Shown: positions 1 through 12,160 of the stretch, piece after piece | Position numbering within the stretch: the first letter of the stretch is position 1 | Layout of the letters: each line of letters opens with the position of its first letter | Origin: Apostichopus japonicus | Lineage: Eukaryota > Echinodermata > Holothuroidea > Aspidochirotida > Stichopodidae | Assembly: GCF_037975245.1 (NCBI RefSeq) | Contig: NC_092577.1 | Span: forward strand, 35,146,898 to 35,210,897 | Reading direction: 5' to 3' | Length of the DNA stretch: 64,000 bases | Translations under genes and position numbers: made by a program | The notes under the pieces: model-generated | Databases searched by the model: none | Told to the model about the DNA's origin: nothing | The model's input: only the letters and a program-made list of their open reading frames with translations

Positions 1-337
1 TGTATACAGGAATCCTTATGTAGTAGGACTGGACGTTGTACGTACAAATGTTGTTCTCACAAAAATTGCGCAAGTTCCGGGCAGTTCTGTTTAAATGGCT
101 TGGAGGGGATGGGGTGGGGGGGAGAGGGGTGTGGGATGGAAGAAGGAGGGTAAGAAAGAGAATAAGAGGGTGAGAATAACAAAAAGGGTAAAACATCTAT
201 CAGAAAGATTACTTGCCTTGTCGAGAAACAAAATATACAGTATGGTGTATACAGGAATCCTCATGTAGTAGGACTGGACGTTGTACGTACAAATGTTGTT
301 CTCACAAAAATTGTGCAAGTTCTGGGCATTTCTGTTT
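1..337. repeat. Direct repeat of about 92 bp flanking a G-rich spacer in an AIG1 intron
   Basis: Positions 1-92 and 245-337 are nearly identical, with only a few substitutions (for example CTTATG versus CTCATG, TTGCGC versus TTGTGC). The copies start about 244 bp apart, and the first runs off the window edge. The spacer carries a purine-rich run (GGGGTGGGGGGGAGAGG). It lies in the intron before exon 387-488. This is either a tandem duplication of about 244 bp units or a pair of dispersed repeats. Confidence 0.85.
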
Positions 338-386
338 TACATATTAATCCATTCATTGTTTCTCTGTGTTTTTCCTTTCTCAACAG

Positions 387-3300
387 TTGGTCGTTATAAC
401 CTTTTGGGCGATTTATGGTATGAACAGGGAGCTCATCTTTCCGGCGGCACTTGACGAATTCTTTCCAGCCTGGTTAAATCATGCTTTGGTAAGTCATGCA
501 GTATTTCTATGAGGGAATCTAAAGGCACCAGTTCAAGAAATGTCTAATGTTTAGATCATGTAACTTCAAGAATCTTGTTGATGCTATCGACCAGCCTCTC
601 ACCCGATTCTATCAAGATATGAAATTATTGACATTTTGTGAATTTTATCGGGGAACGTACAAAGCCCAACTATTGATATCAGTGAAGAACAAGACTTCAA
701 AAATGCTTTTGTAATTCTTTGGGCACTTTGCCGTATGCAGGCTTGCTAAGAATCTTATCAGGGTTAATTTTGAACTGTACCAGACAAAGAGACAATTGAC
801 AGCCAGTTGAGTTCCTTTTTGGTGGATCTTTTTCCACCTTAGCCTTAGGGAAGTACCGCCTTGCTTCACTCCATACCCTGTATCTTCCTTAACCTGGGCT
901 GCACTCACCCCCTGAGGGTGCAAGGCAGGGCTCCATGGGTGCAGATTTATAGACATAAACAACAAATTTATGCACAAAACAATAATAGACAGCAGGTGAA
1001 GTTTTTGCAAAATTATGTTTCCATCGGTTAGGGATGTGCAAGTAGTAGAAAAGATAAAAAAAATCCTGCCCTACAAACACCCAGGGCAAGAGCTTTCAAT
1101 ATTTGTCAATGTTTTTGCTATTTGGACAATCTCAGAATATCCTTCATAATTTTCTAAAATAGATAAACAATGTCTCTTTGTTGTTCCTTAAGTGATTGTT
1201 CCCTTATGTTTTCTCTTTCATTTCACAGCATACCTTTGTTCTCCCGTTGCTTCTTATCGATATGTTGCTGGTGAAACATAAATATCCTTCTCGGATAAGT
1301 GGAATCCTCGGTGCTGTAGGCTTTGCTCTTTGTTATCTAGTATGGTAAGTGTATATGTCTGTCAAAGGGATATCCTGCTGGCTGTAGTCCATCGTTTTTA
1401 CCAAATTTGTTGGAAAATTTCCCTTTTTTCTGTATATATACATAATCTCATAGTAATTTGGATGGAGAAGTTACAAATTTGCAATTGTTTGTGAGTGTAT
1501 ATGGCAACAAATGTGAATTATGTCAGAATGGCAATTGAGCTGAAAGTATTGTCTTTTTTATTTTTTATTTATCCAGACCAGAGGAAAAAAGTATTTTTAC
1601 ACACAAAAAGTTGCATTGTGACAAAATTCTAAGTACAAAGACCATGGACAGCTAAGCAATCATTCCAAATGTATCACATTACAAGGGTGAATCAACAAGA
1701 ACATTTATTGGAAAGTAAAGCTTTTTTAAACAAAAAACCCTGCCTTGATGACATCACAGACCAATAGATCACTAGAGGAACAGAGGGTGTGGCTATAGAG
1801 ATAGTTGGTCTTGATGTAAGGGGGTAGAGAGTGGACCAAGTGGTTTGGTTGTTGTGCCCAGGCTCAATCAGGAGTGACTTTTCTTTAAAAGCATCTAGTT
1901 GTCTTCTTCAAATGAACTTTACGTCTTGAGAAATTAATAATTCTGTATGATTTTAAAAATTTGTCTACGATGTACTTTAGTATCATAGTCTTATTCACAT
2001 ATTAAACAACAGGTCATTAATGTGTAAGCATGCAGGCATGTTTGTCATTCATTATTTCGAGTGAAACTTGACTAGTCGAGCTAATGTATTTTAGTATTGC
2101 ATAAATGCTTTATACTCATAGATGGCCGCTTCAGTCAACTTTAGGAAGCCCATCAGAATTATTCTAAAAGTAAAAAAAAATAAAATAAAAATTGGTAAAA
2201 CCTTCAAGCATTGACAATATCATTTGGAGGGTGCAGATACATCCCAACAAGACATAAGTTATCTGACATTTCTTGATTCCTTCACAGAGTGTTCCCTTCT
2301 CTAATTTCTGTCTGTTTTTTCCATTTCTTCAGGATTCTATACCTGGGCTTTGCTAAAGACATCTGGGTCTACCCCTTCTTAAAAGTCCTAGAAGGCCCCT
2401 ACTTTATTCTCTTTTTTGCCGTTATGACTGTGGTGCTCATCATCTTCTACATCATTGGGGAGAAACTCAGCAGTGTTCTAGGAGGTAAGCTCAAATGAAG
2501 GAAAATTATCACCAGTAAACACACATGGACAGTCTTACTACCAAATACACATGTACATTCTCACCTTCAAATAAACATGAACAGTCTCACAATCAAATAC
2601 ACAACAATAGTCTCACGATCAAAATCACATGGACACATTTCACTGTCCTGTATGTTAGACTAAGTAGTCCAGTCACTTTCATTGATGAACCTTAGTTGTC
2701 TAGACGGTCGTAAGTGTTATAGAAATACAGTCTGGTCTAATAGCAGTGTTTTGAGCCATTACCAGTGATACTAGTGACTACAGCCGTTGAGTCACTAGCT
2801 ATACACCAACTATTTGAAGTAGCTTCACTGTTGAAATTGTGCGTTCTGTTGTAACTCATGATCACTGTTTCTTGCATCGTAGAGTAGTCAACCAGTGTTT
2901 TTATGGTGAATGCTGATTGATACCACCAGCAAGAAAAATAAAAGAGAAAAAAAAATACCAGGAATTTGTAATTTAACACGTTAATAACCCTTACAAATTG
3001 AACAATCCATGAAAGTATTGTGAGAGCTAAGATGGAAGCAATGTTCTTGAATGTGTGGAAGATTTTTAATAATTAAATTAACTTATCAATGGTAACGTTG
3101 GTTAGTAGTACACTTTTGTCTGCTGGTTGTGTCTGCAGTGGAATGTTTTACATATCATGCTAAATACAGTGCATAAAACTCTAAATACATTATAGTTCTG
3201 TGGCATTCTCGTCATTTAATAACAGGTGTTGATTTTCGGTGGAGGAAGTCGTGATACCACATGTCCATTGGTAGATTAAAGTATTAAGTTAAAAGTGGAA

Positions 3301-3873
3301 CCAATGGTACAGAAACATAAAATCAAAGGGTGTGATGGTTCAAATGGACAACATTGGTGAAATGCCCTCCATTGAAATAAATGAAAATTGAAATTTCATG
3401 TATCCCAGGCCCTACTTATGCTGTCTCTGATATTATAACCACACCTTGATTATAGCTAATTTATACTTTGTGATTGTAAAAAATCTACAATCGACATTTT
3501 GGGCACTTATTTGTCGGTTCTTAGACCCGCAATCGGAGTTAAAAGCAAGGCACAAAAGTACCTCAATAGCAGTTTTATGTAAAGTGAATCACTTGGTATT
3601 CGCAGAGATTGAGTGTCACAATTGATTATTTTATAAACTTATTACACAAAGACTAACCATTTGTTGAGTACAATGCAACTGAATGTATGGTGTAAGCCTC
3701 TGTACCTTTTGGTGATCTAGTTTGGAATTTAAGACGGTATATTATGGTTTGATATACTCGTTTGCAGAATCTTGCAAAAACTGAAAAGATAAACACTCCT
3801 TAACATAAATTTATTTCTATCTTCATCTATTTCAGGTTCTGAGAAGAAAGTTAGCACAGCGAAATTTGACTAG
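387..3873 (+). CDS. AIG1: AIG1/ADTRP-family multipass membrane hydrolase, 3' part of gene (4 coding exons)
   Basis: Coding exons are 387-488, 1229-1344, 2333-2484 and 3836-3873 (stop TAG). Each is bounded by AG and GT and the phases agree throughout. The spliced piece gives about 135 residues. It opens in a hydrophobic segment, then has NRELIFPAALDEFFPAWLNH, a second segment with LHTFVLPLLLIDML, KYPSRISG, W.YPFL and a final membrane segment ending in a short basic tail with KKVSTAKFD. This order matches the C-terminal two thirds of the androgen-induced gene 1 / ADTRP family, ER or plasma-membrane Thr/His hydrolases that cleave fatty-acid esters of hydroxy fatty acids. The family's essential His lies in the NH..HT..LP stretch, which is present. 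The catalytic Thr would be in an upstream exon outside the window. Family assignment is firm; AIG1 versus ADTRP is not resolved, and an invertebrate co-orthologue of both is likely. The gene is convergent with the one at 7504-9987. Confidence 0.9.
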
Positions 3874-6800
3874 ATGTATTTTGTACTGGAACCGAAGTTG
3901 GATAATTTTTATCCAAAAATGAACCACCGTTTTTAGTGAAGGCATCCTGAGCCATACAGCCTTCTCATATGCAGTACCATTTCCATATCTTACACTAATA
4001 TTGCTGTCATGTGGACTGTTAATTATGCCTGTGTTAATTGGTCATTAAATGTAGTCATAATTTTTCCATTCAATTCACTTGGCGATTTCTTAATTGTAGT
4101 CTTCAGTTCAACAGAACCTATGTTTTGTTTTTTCTTTACTTCCCACTCCTGCACCTTCCTCCTTCCCCTCCTCCCCCTCTTAGCACCAAGTGTTTTATGA
4201 ATATGACTGGAATTGGCCAAATTAAACATTCCGTCCTAGTTAGTTTTTGTCACAAAACACTGTTGGGCAGATTGTGATAATGGTTCCCATCACTCCTTGC
4301 CTCCTCCCAACTCTTTGGGACAAAACACCTCCCCCAACCCACCTGTGGTAAAACTACATGAATGCTCAATGAGTCAACTTACAGTCTCATGCACCTGTGG
4401 TATCTGTAAAAAGGAATTTTAAAGTTTAATATTCCTTTTAATACTTCAATCCTGCTCAGAAAGTCTTTTAGCTCTAGTAAAGTACTGTGTGGTATGGAAA
4501 CGTTATCCTGTGTGGTATGGAAACGTTATCCTGTGTGTTATGGAAATGTTATCCTGTGTGGTATGGAAACATTATCCTGTGTGGTACGGAAACATTATCC
4601 TGTGTGGTATGCTAACGTTATCCTGTGTGAAAACGTTATCCTGTGTGGTATGGAAATGTTAAGATGCCATCAAACTGTCAAGACCAAAATATTGATAAAA
4701 TTGATCATTTAATAAATCTTGTGAAATTATTATCTTGCTGCAAAATGATGAATTGTAGCAAAATAACCTTAACATTTTGATGGTGCCTTAATGTTTCTGT
4801 AGTGTGGTGAAAGCCAGAAGCATGAATAATTATTACTATTCTGGGTAATTTTCTCTTCTTTGTATTACAATATCTTATATAAAAAAGAATCCCTTTTTCC
4901 TTTGCAGTAAAAGTAGAAGTGAAATGACCAATGACAGATTCAAATCATGTTCTTGTGTATTTCCTCTATTGAAGGACAACAATTTGAACTTTTAAATTTA
5001 GCAATTTGTTTTTTCCCTAAATACTATTTTTCTCAGTTTCATTTTTTGTTTTAAGCTCTGAATAGTGAGAGTGCAAAGAGCGTGTGTTGTTGAGTATTGG
5101 ATCACAGTCAGGCTACTAGTTAGCTCGTCCAAGGGCAAGTTTGTATGCATATGTATATGTATGCACTTGTGTGTATATGTCTATGGACATTTCCTGTTTA
5201 CATCCATTAAAGGGGTGGTCAGCTCATACTCCCAGCAGGCCCGGTGAGAAGAATTGGTCGGCGGTTATACAGCTATGGATTGGGGAGACATGGAAAGATA
5301 AATGAATTCTAATTTTCATGCTATACTTAAGGAACTTTTGAAGACTTCCAGGTAATATAAATGCCCCTAGGGCCCAATCTGGCCCCTGGATGTAAATATT
5401 TTGCAAAATAAATATGGTTTTACTATCAGTTGTTGTTCAAGGGAGGAACAAAAATATTAGAGATTTGTTAGTTTCTCTTTGGTGATATTATGATCAGGGA
5501 TTATTTTAGTCAACTCACGGCCCATTTACACTCAACGTTTTTCTTCTTTCTTTCTGGGTAGGGAAGAATTTCAGGGGTGGCAGGTGTAAAGGTCTGTGCT
5601 GAACACCTAGAGATTGAATTATTAAACCTTTGTTCTTTAATATTTGAAGTATGTAGATTAATGATTAGAAAAATTCAATAAATATAATCAATACTGTCAT
5701 GATAACAATTCTATTTTGTACCTTTAATGCCTTTCATAATGAATAATTTTGCAGGATTGAGGAAAAGTTCATGCGACATGCAAATATAAAATTATTAAAA
5801 AAGAATATATTTGACTCTTTCTTGTTTTTCGGCAAGTTTTCCTGTTGAGTTACTTGCAGAGATTAAAAAGTGTAGTTTTTATTTTCTATTTACTTTGTTT
5901 CCAAAATCATGTTATTTTCCTGATGAAGTGATAGGAATTAGCAGACCTCTCTAATTTGCTTCATCTTTATGGCTCCAAAAACTAGCAAGCTAAAAATTGC
6001 TAAACGTGTTAAGAGCTACTTTCCCCGATGCTCTTGAACCAAAGAGTCAGACTTGCTCGCATGATTTCCTATGAGTTGGCACGTTTGCTGAAGATGTGGC
6101 ACTTTTCATTAAACACTCTCCCTGTGAGAGGGGGGTGGGGTCTAGTTTTGTACAATTATGGGTACTTAGAGGCAACACATTGCTACATGAAAATATCTGT
6201 AGTCCCTTGGGAGCTAACGTCTGACTATGGCGACATGTTAATAAATAAATCCCTGAAAATTAAGGTTAATTACTAGCAAAATTACAAATCTCAGGGAATA
6301 AATATATACATCATAATATTCTTGTAAATAATGTTTGCATGTTAGTCATGAAATACAAATCACTACAAGGTGGAGGGTAAAATAGACTTTCCTAATGGTA
6401 TACTAAAATAAGAGTGCAAATTCCCCAACTGATGTAGGTAGGGGTATGAGGTAAATCAAGGACTTTATAAAGGAGGGGTTAGTTCCGGGGTCATTACGCG
6501 GGGGGGGGGGGGGAACATCCGTAGCAGTGGTCAAATTCTTCCTTGGCTGAAAGTAATTATTGTCATTGTCCCAACTGAGCCATTCCCCCTGACTAATGAT
6601 GGGAAGTGGCCCCACTTCCCATCACTTTCCCGGGGGGGGGCAAAGAGGAGGGGTTGACCCCTTGCCTCCCAATTCAAATGGCCACTCAGAAATGTTCACA
6701 AAAAGCACAAGCTATTGATCATCATAAGGAAAGAAAAAATCAAACAAACAAGAGAACAGATTGAAATGCTTCATTTTTGCTGTAACTTTTAAAGCATTGT

Positions 6801-7020
6801 TCCTTGTTAGTATACATTTGAACCCCAGCAATTTGAGATCCCTTATGTAAGGCTCTATGTGGTGTTGTAGTCTCATGAAATGCTCCTTTAAAAAAGATCA
6901 ACTTTTCAAAGCACACGCTGTCGGTGAATATAAAACATTGTTGCCATGTTTAATGGCTCATGTCAGTTTCATAGCTTTGAAAGGCCCTCATGTAAGGCAC
7001 TATGTGATGCTATGGTCTCA
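3874..7020. other. AIG1 3' flank and intergenic DNA, no supported gene
   Basis: No coding exon was recognised. The stretch holds the likely AIG1 3' UTR (AATAAA hexamers near 4692 and 5408), the 23-bp minisatellite at 4485-4651 and G/C homopolymer runs near 6500 and 6632. A short imperfect repeat (core ATGTAAGGC.CTATGTG) occurs near 6840-6890 and again near 6983-7027. The second copy is the one interrupted by the MITE at 7021. Confidence 0.6.
4485..4651 (+). repeat. 23-bp minisatellite, about 7 units
   Basis: The unit is close to CTGTGTGGTATGGAAACGTT plus ATC, repeated about seven times with point changes (AAACG, AAATG, AAACA). One unit has lost GGTATGG. The ORF that crosses it (repeated METLSCVV / ILCG words) is a by-product of the repeat and not a protein gene. 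Confidence 0.9.
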
Positions 7021-7208
7021 TTAAAGGGTGTGAAGACTCACACAAAAAGAAACGTCTAATGCCGGTAATTTGACCTAGTTTCGAATGAGGTGTAACAGAA
7101 GTGTAAGACACCACCATTGATCCCAGAAAATACACAGCTTGCTACCATCAATAATTAACTTTATCAGATGGCCGCACGCGGTTAGGGACAAGTCTTCAAT
7201 GCCTTTAA
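7021..7208 (-). mobile_element. TTAA-flanked MITE (piggyBac-like), copy 1, internally deleted
   Basis: Bounded by TTAA at 7021-7024 and 7205-7208. Terminal inverted repeats read AAAGGGTGTGAAGACTC on one side and AAAGGCATTGAAGACT on the other. Read on the minus strand it aligns to both ends of the copies at 17672-18042 and 62887-63258 but lacks about 180 bp of the middle. It sits against the 3' end of a LINE fragment, at its TTAA. Confidence 0.85.
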
Positions 7209-7400
7209 ACAAATGGATACGCATTCATGAATAAGAACGTCTCGAGTTCTTTCTGGAAAGTTGACACATGTGGGATTGTTTTCAGATGTAAGGGGAGACT
7301 GTTCCAGAGCTGTGGAGCTGATCTAGCAAAGCAACGTTCCCCATAGGTGAAAGCTATGGTCTCGTTACATGCTTCTTTAATGAATATCAACCATTCAAGA
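7205..7400 (-). mobile_element. Degenerate 3' end of a non-LTR retrotransposon (RT C-terminus)
   Basis: The minus strand encodes YGERCFARSAPQLWNSLPLH, followed by a stretch ending LETFLF. This is the conserved C-terminal tail of CR1/L2/Rex-type reverse transcriptases (consensus YGDRAFS..AP.LWNSLP, then S.FK..LKT.LF). The fragment is short with no upstream RT motifs, and lies just beyond the 3' UTR of the Pinocchio-like gene. Confidence 0.75.
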
Positions 7401-7503
7401 ACTCCATCTTAATGAATTCTCAAGACCACTGTTCTATCGCTTCTTTCTTCAGTGTTCAACAATAAAAGCAAGTTTTATTCGGATCTCCATCAAGGAACTT
7501 ATA

Positions 7504-9987
7504 TCATCTCTTCCCTAAGTCACCAAATGCTTCAATCAAAGTATCTTCCTTATTATCAACAAAATTCTGGAGAATAAAGTGGGTCTGTTCACTCTCTGGT
7601 AGATTGCATTTTCCATTCCAATATCCTTCCTTCATTCTGTGACTCTGCAGGAAAGAAAGAGATTCTATATGACAAGAACAAAATAATAATTTAAGAACCC
7701 AAGATGTCACTGGAAAATTTGTCTTGTCACATGGATAGGATGTTATTTCCCTTAAATATTGCATTTATATCTGTGATACCTCAACAAGCAACTTAAGGTC
7801 CCCCCAGATGACCCAACCGAGTTCTGAGATAGGAGGGGCAAGGCACAGACCAATCTTCAGTCTTGTTGAAATTGTTGCCTGTCTAACCAATGCACCCACA
7901 TGTAAATATAATAATAAAAATGATAATAAAATAATGAAAATGATTGCTGTGAAAATTACTGGAGGGAACACGGCACCCCTACCCATCTCCTCCAACAACC
8001 CCTCCTCTCCCACTCCACTACACCATTGCCTGGTAATATTACCAGCAATATGTACATTTCTGACGAAGTGCTTCATAGTATGCATTCAGAATGTTTTGGG
8101 GTTTTGTATATTTTTTTGAGACCTGAAAATGCTAACAGCTGTTAATGAAAGTAGAGCCAAGTATACTGACCATATCTACATCCCGGTACCATGTTGAACC
8201 ACAATGTCCATTACAAATAGCGCATGATCTGATCATTGAAAAACCACCACATTCACGACATTGACTTGACCACTGGCCGTTAAACCAAGAGCTGCCACAT
8301 CTAGAGATTATAAATGGAGAAACAGAAACATTAACGGTACTTCTTTGATAATCCATTAGTCTAGAAGGGTGCACTAGTAATAAACAATAATAATAAAAAT
8401 AATACTTATATAGCGCGTTCATCAGCAACGCTGCTCGAAGCGCAATACAGGAATTGAAACAATTAATATACAGGAAACATTCAAAAACAAATAGTAGAAA
8501 AGTATCGCCTCAAAGGTTTACACCATAAAACCTATAATAGGATAGAAAAATACATTAAAGCTATGGTGATACAAAAATACTGTACAGTTCAAACATCAAA
8601 GGCAATTCTAAAATAATATATTTTCAGCGATGTTTTAAAACTGGCAAGGCTTGCGCAGGTACATACTGAATTCGGCAAGGCATTCCATAGCTTGGGCGCA
8701 CATACTGAAAATGCCTTGTCCCCAGTGTTTGTCTTTGTTCTCCTTTCTTGAAGCAAAAGTAACCCCGAAACCTGTTCACTATCCCTCGTCTTCCAAGCAA
8801 TGAATATATACAAATGATATATGCAAGTGAATATTCAAAATGAGAGGACTAGACATAAGTTGGTTTTCACTTGGGATCAGCATACACTGATCTCATGCAA
8901 AAAAATTAAAGTATTACAATTTTGAAATATTTAATATTTCAGCAGAAAAAGCTAACAAACTGGGAGTTTCAGTCCAGCTCCAACCATCTCCCTGGAAAGT
9001 AAAACTTACGATGAACATCTTTGGTGCCATTCTTTATATTCTTTGCTTTTCTGAAGGTCTGATACGGCCGATTTTGTATAGACTCTCTTCTGTGTTTCAA
9101 ATGCCTCTTGTGATATTTGTTCAGCAAATTGTCCTAGTAATGGAATGAACAAAATGTGAAAATGTAGTGTACAATATTCTTATGTGGTATGAAGTTTCAA
9201 GTAAAGATAACAGATGAAAAGCTAAATCAAAGTAACATACGAACTTAGGTTCTGAAATGGCTGAAACATTATGAAACATAAGGTAAGAAGAATAATTGAG
9301 CCAAACCCAAGTTGTGGCACAAGAAATATAATGAAAAACTTAACTCTGGAAGAAATCTAGTGACAACTAGGATACTAAAATTAGTCTACACATCAAGAAT
9401 GATTTAGATAATTCCACAGATGGAATAAAACAAATGTTTCTTGATATTCCTTAGAGTTAAATAAATGCAATGCTCAATTAGAAGAGTTGTCTCCTCGAAG
9501 AGCATCGTGGTCAAAATAGCTATTAAAGGCAATTGACTTGCGACCTAAAGAATGCAGGTTTGTGTCCTGGCCACATCATTTACCTAGTTGTGTCCATGGG
9601 CAAGGCACTTAGATCTCCATTGCCTCTCTTTACCCAGGTGTATTAATGGGATCTACGAGGTAACTTGTAAATAAAGTTGGGTGCGTTGGTTTGTGGCTGC
9701 AACCTATTGGGAGTCCTCCAAGGGACCAATCATGTGGCGCAATCTATTGCCCCGCAGTTGTTTGAATTGTGCGCATTTGGGTGTGGCAGGTTACCAATAA
9801 CCAGGGATTAATAACTGTTGCAAAAGTCGTGTGAGAAAGCCTTGCCATGATACAAGACTGTAAACCTTGAAACTTCAACTGTTAAATTTATGTTACAACA
9901 GTTATAATTTAAATACCACAAATTTTCATCAAGATTCTTACTTGGTATCGTGTTAAAATCCTCTTCTTCTGAATTGCCTTCAAACAT
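7504..9987 (-). CDS. Small cysteine-rich protein, Pinocchio-like, complete
   Basis: Minus-strand coding exons are 9942-9987 (ATG), 9010-9133, 8171-8300 and 7504-7644 (stop). All junctions are AG/GT and phases join exactly to give 146 residues. After an acidic N-terminus (MFEGNSEEEDFNTIP) and a helical charged stretch come paired cysteines in the order C..CG.SW, C.ECGGFSM, C.IC.G.CGS.W.RDVDMSH, then W.G.C..PE.EQTHFIL. These zinc-finger-like pairs resemble the Pinocchio (smi21F) family known from insects, whose biochemical role is poorly defined. The gene structure is firm. The family name rests on my memory of the cysteine pattern and is less certain. The 5' UTR exon acceptor is at 10012/10013, with further noncoding exon(s) probably near 10.7 kb. 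AATAAA-type signals on the minus strand lie near 7472. A LINE tail is inserted in its third intron-side stretch (8380-8770). Confidence 0.8.
8380..8770 (-). mobile_element. Degenerate LINE 3' end with ATT-rich tail, in an intron
   Basis: The minus strand encodes TKTNTGDKAFSVCAPKLWNA followed by LPNSV and a segment SLASFKTSLKIYYF, the reverse-transcriptase C-terminal tail. It ends in a GCGCTATATAAGTATT motif and an (ATT)n-like tail near 8380-8405. The same GCGCTATATAAG plus AAT-repeat ending is seen in the plus-strand fragment at 43850-44300, so both belong to the same or a related family. Confidence 0.75.
9497..9810 (+). mobile_element. tRNA-derived SINE-like element
   Basis: The head resembles a decayed tRNA: an A-box-like TGGTCAAAATAGC region and a B-box-like GGTTTGTGTCC about 35 bases later. 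The body (CCATGGGCAAGGCACTTAGA, then CCATTGCCTCTC.TTACCCAGGTGTATTAATGGG) is of a kind common in tRNA-type SINEs of marine animals. No intact cloverleaf and no clear target duplication were seen. It lies in the first coding intron of the Pinocchio-like gene. Confidence 0.65.
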
Positions 9988-10015
9988 CTTGCCTGGGAGC
10001 TGGAACAAATTCCTA

Positions 10016-12160
10016 AAATAAAATATGAAAGGAAATACTTAATTAATCATCTCAAAGAAAAAAATCAGTTCTTAAGAATCAGACACAAGTCACAAAAATA
10101 AGGTCATATTGTACAAATTCCTATACATTAAATATGCCTTCAAGTTGGCATGACAACCTAAAGATTTCAAATGGCTATACTGATCAACAAAAAACTGAAA
10201 TAAAAAGAAACTGTGTCTGAGAAGACAGTACACATGTTCTTGTGAAACTGATTGGAGTTGATCATGATAGGTAAAAATGTACTGCATAACAACATAATTG
10301 ACGTAAAGACCACATTCTCAGCCCACTCACCTTATATTTTGAAAGTGACCGTGACAACGTTATGTCTATAGCTAGCACTATAGTTACAATCCTGAAATTA
10401 GACAGGGCATAGTCGTATTTTGCCAAAATATGACAGAGATGCGAATTTTGATGTCATAAATCGAAAGTAAAGAACGTCCTCGAGGTAGAAATAAAACTTT
10501 CAAGGCCTAAGTTCATTTTTAAAGTGAAACTCTTGCACCATAGACAAACTATTAGTATTGCTATAGTTCTAGTAGCATTCACAATAATCTGAAGAAAATT
10601 ACGCAAACACTTCCGGGTTTACTTCGTGGTGATAACATGGATATTTCTCGATATAAATTGCTTTTATACGTACATGCATTTAAGGAAATACAAAATCTAA
10701 GCAATGGGTAGGCTAGTTCCTTACCTCTTCCTGATACCAGTCAATAAAAACACATTTATCACGCCGTGGTGTAAATTTTACTTTGTCTCTGTTTTGTTGA
10801 TGTAAACATTGGTCATCGTACGCGTACTGGACACGCCCACAATTGCGAAATCATAAGCTGGTTAAATCAGTCAGAAAACGTTGGAAATGACCTTACTGAA
10901 TGAGTCAGTTAGTGGAAGGTCGTATTCACGTTGTGTACAAATAAACCATACCGGCAATGCGTGTTCTGTATACAGCAAAAGCTTGGTGCAACCTGGGACT
11001 TGAATCAATCTTTAAAATCTATCTACTTTCAATTCAACAACACATGTACCCGTTGGTTTCCTTCTAGTTTTGTAGAACAAGTTTCGTAATTTATCGATTG
11101 GATTTAAAACGGTATTGAATCCTCCATTTGTTTCAATTTGACCATTTGGTACTCGTCCGAGTTCTGTCGACGTTACTACTAATAATACTGGCCTAGTATA
11201 TAAACACACGTTGTTACAGGTTACTTGCATCATCCATGCCTTTCCTTGTCAATACTGTAGTATCATAATAACAACTGTGTAGGCCTAACAATTTTGAAGC
11301 AAAGCATATCGATGACCTTGTAATATTTTTTTGGCACGATGTAAGTCTCAATTTCCACAGTTGGAACAAGTAGAATGTAGGGCCACTTGAGAAATGTATT
11401 CTAGGTTAGCATCTGGATGGAAGGATGCCCAGTTCGCACATACAAAAACAGTGTAGTAACTAGTAATGATATATACAGGATACTAGAAAAAAATATAAAA
11501 TGTTTATCAAAGCTAGTAACCCTAAAGAAAAAGGAAGAAAATAACAGAACAAAGTAAGAGTTGACTCATTCCCCTAGCCACTTGGAAGTTGGAGCATGAT
11601 ATAGGCCTAATGTTGGGTAGTTTGCAACTAAAATTCTTGGACTTGGCCTAGATTACTCAATTCTGCATCATAGCATCCACACAGACATTTTCAAGATATT
11701 AGTCTTGGACTTTGGGATAGGAGTTTCTTTTATATGTACACATGAATGAAAAATTACAAATCACAATGTTCAGTCATTCTCAAATAAAATTATTGGACTT
11801 CGATTGACCCACTTTGTTGTTTTGATTTGTGAGTGTAACTTTGTGGTTTGCTGTTCATTTTATAAGCATTCAGGCCATATCCTTCCCATGTATGGCCACA
11901 CAAATATACTTGAAATTATTCAGGGCTTAAATTTCTGCTGAATTGTAACTCCCTAAGTTAGGAAAACTTGAAACACAAGTTGATGTTTCTTGCAAATTTT
12001 TGTCAGTGAGGAGTGATTTTGTTTTGGAGTTGAAAACCTTGGCTTGTGTTTCATCCCATAACAGTTTTGTCTCTACATACTTGTTGGCAGGTGTTTGACT
12101 GTTTATTTTCTCCTCTGGTCCCTCCCCCTCTACATTCTTAAATTAGCTCATTAGGTATTC
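10016..12160. promoter_or_regulatory. Divergent upstream region between the Pinocchio-like gene (-) and EIF2B4 (+)
   Basis: No coding exon is visible between the two divergent genes. A CpG-containing patch at about 10800-10860 (CATCGTACGCGTACTGG and neighbours) stands out from AT-rich surroundings. It is a candidate shared promoter or upstream noncoding-exon area. A likely 3' splice site (TCATTAG) just before the EIF2B4 start codon suggests its 5' UTR is split. The rest holds nothing I recognise. Confidence 0.4.

Noticed and set aside
4485-4651. Possible CRISPR-like array
   Set aside because: Units abut without unique spacers, in a eukaryotic genome; it is a minisatellite.
9497-9570. Possible tRNA gene
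   Set aside because: A- and B-box-like words are present but no cloverleaf can be formed; better explained as the head of a SINE.
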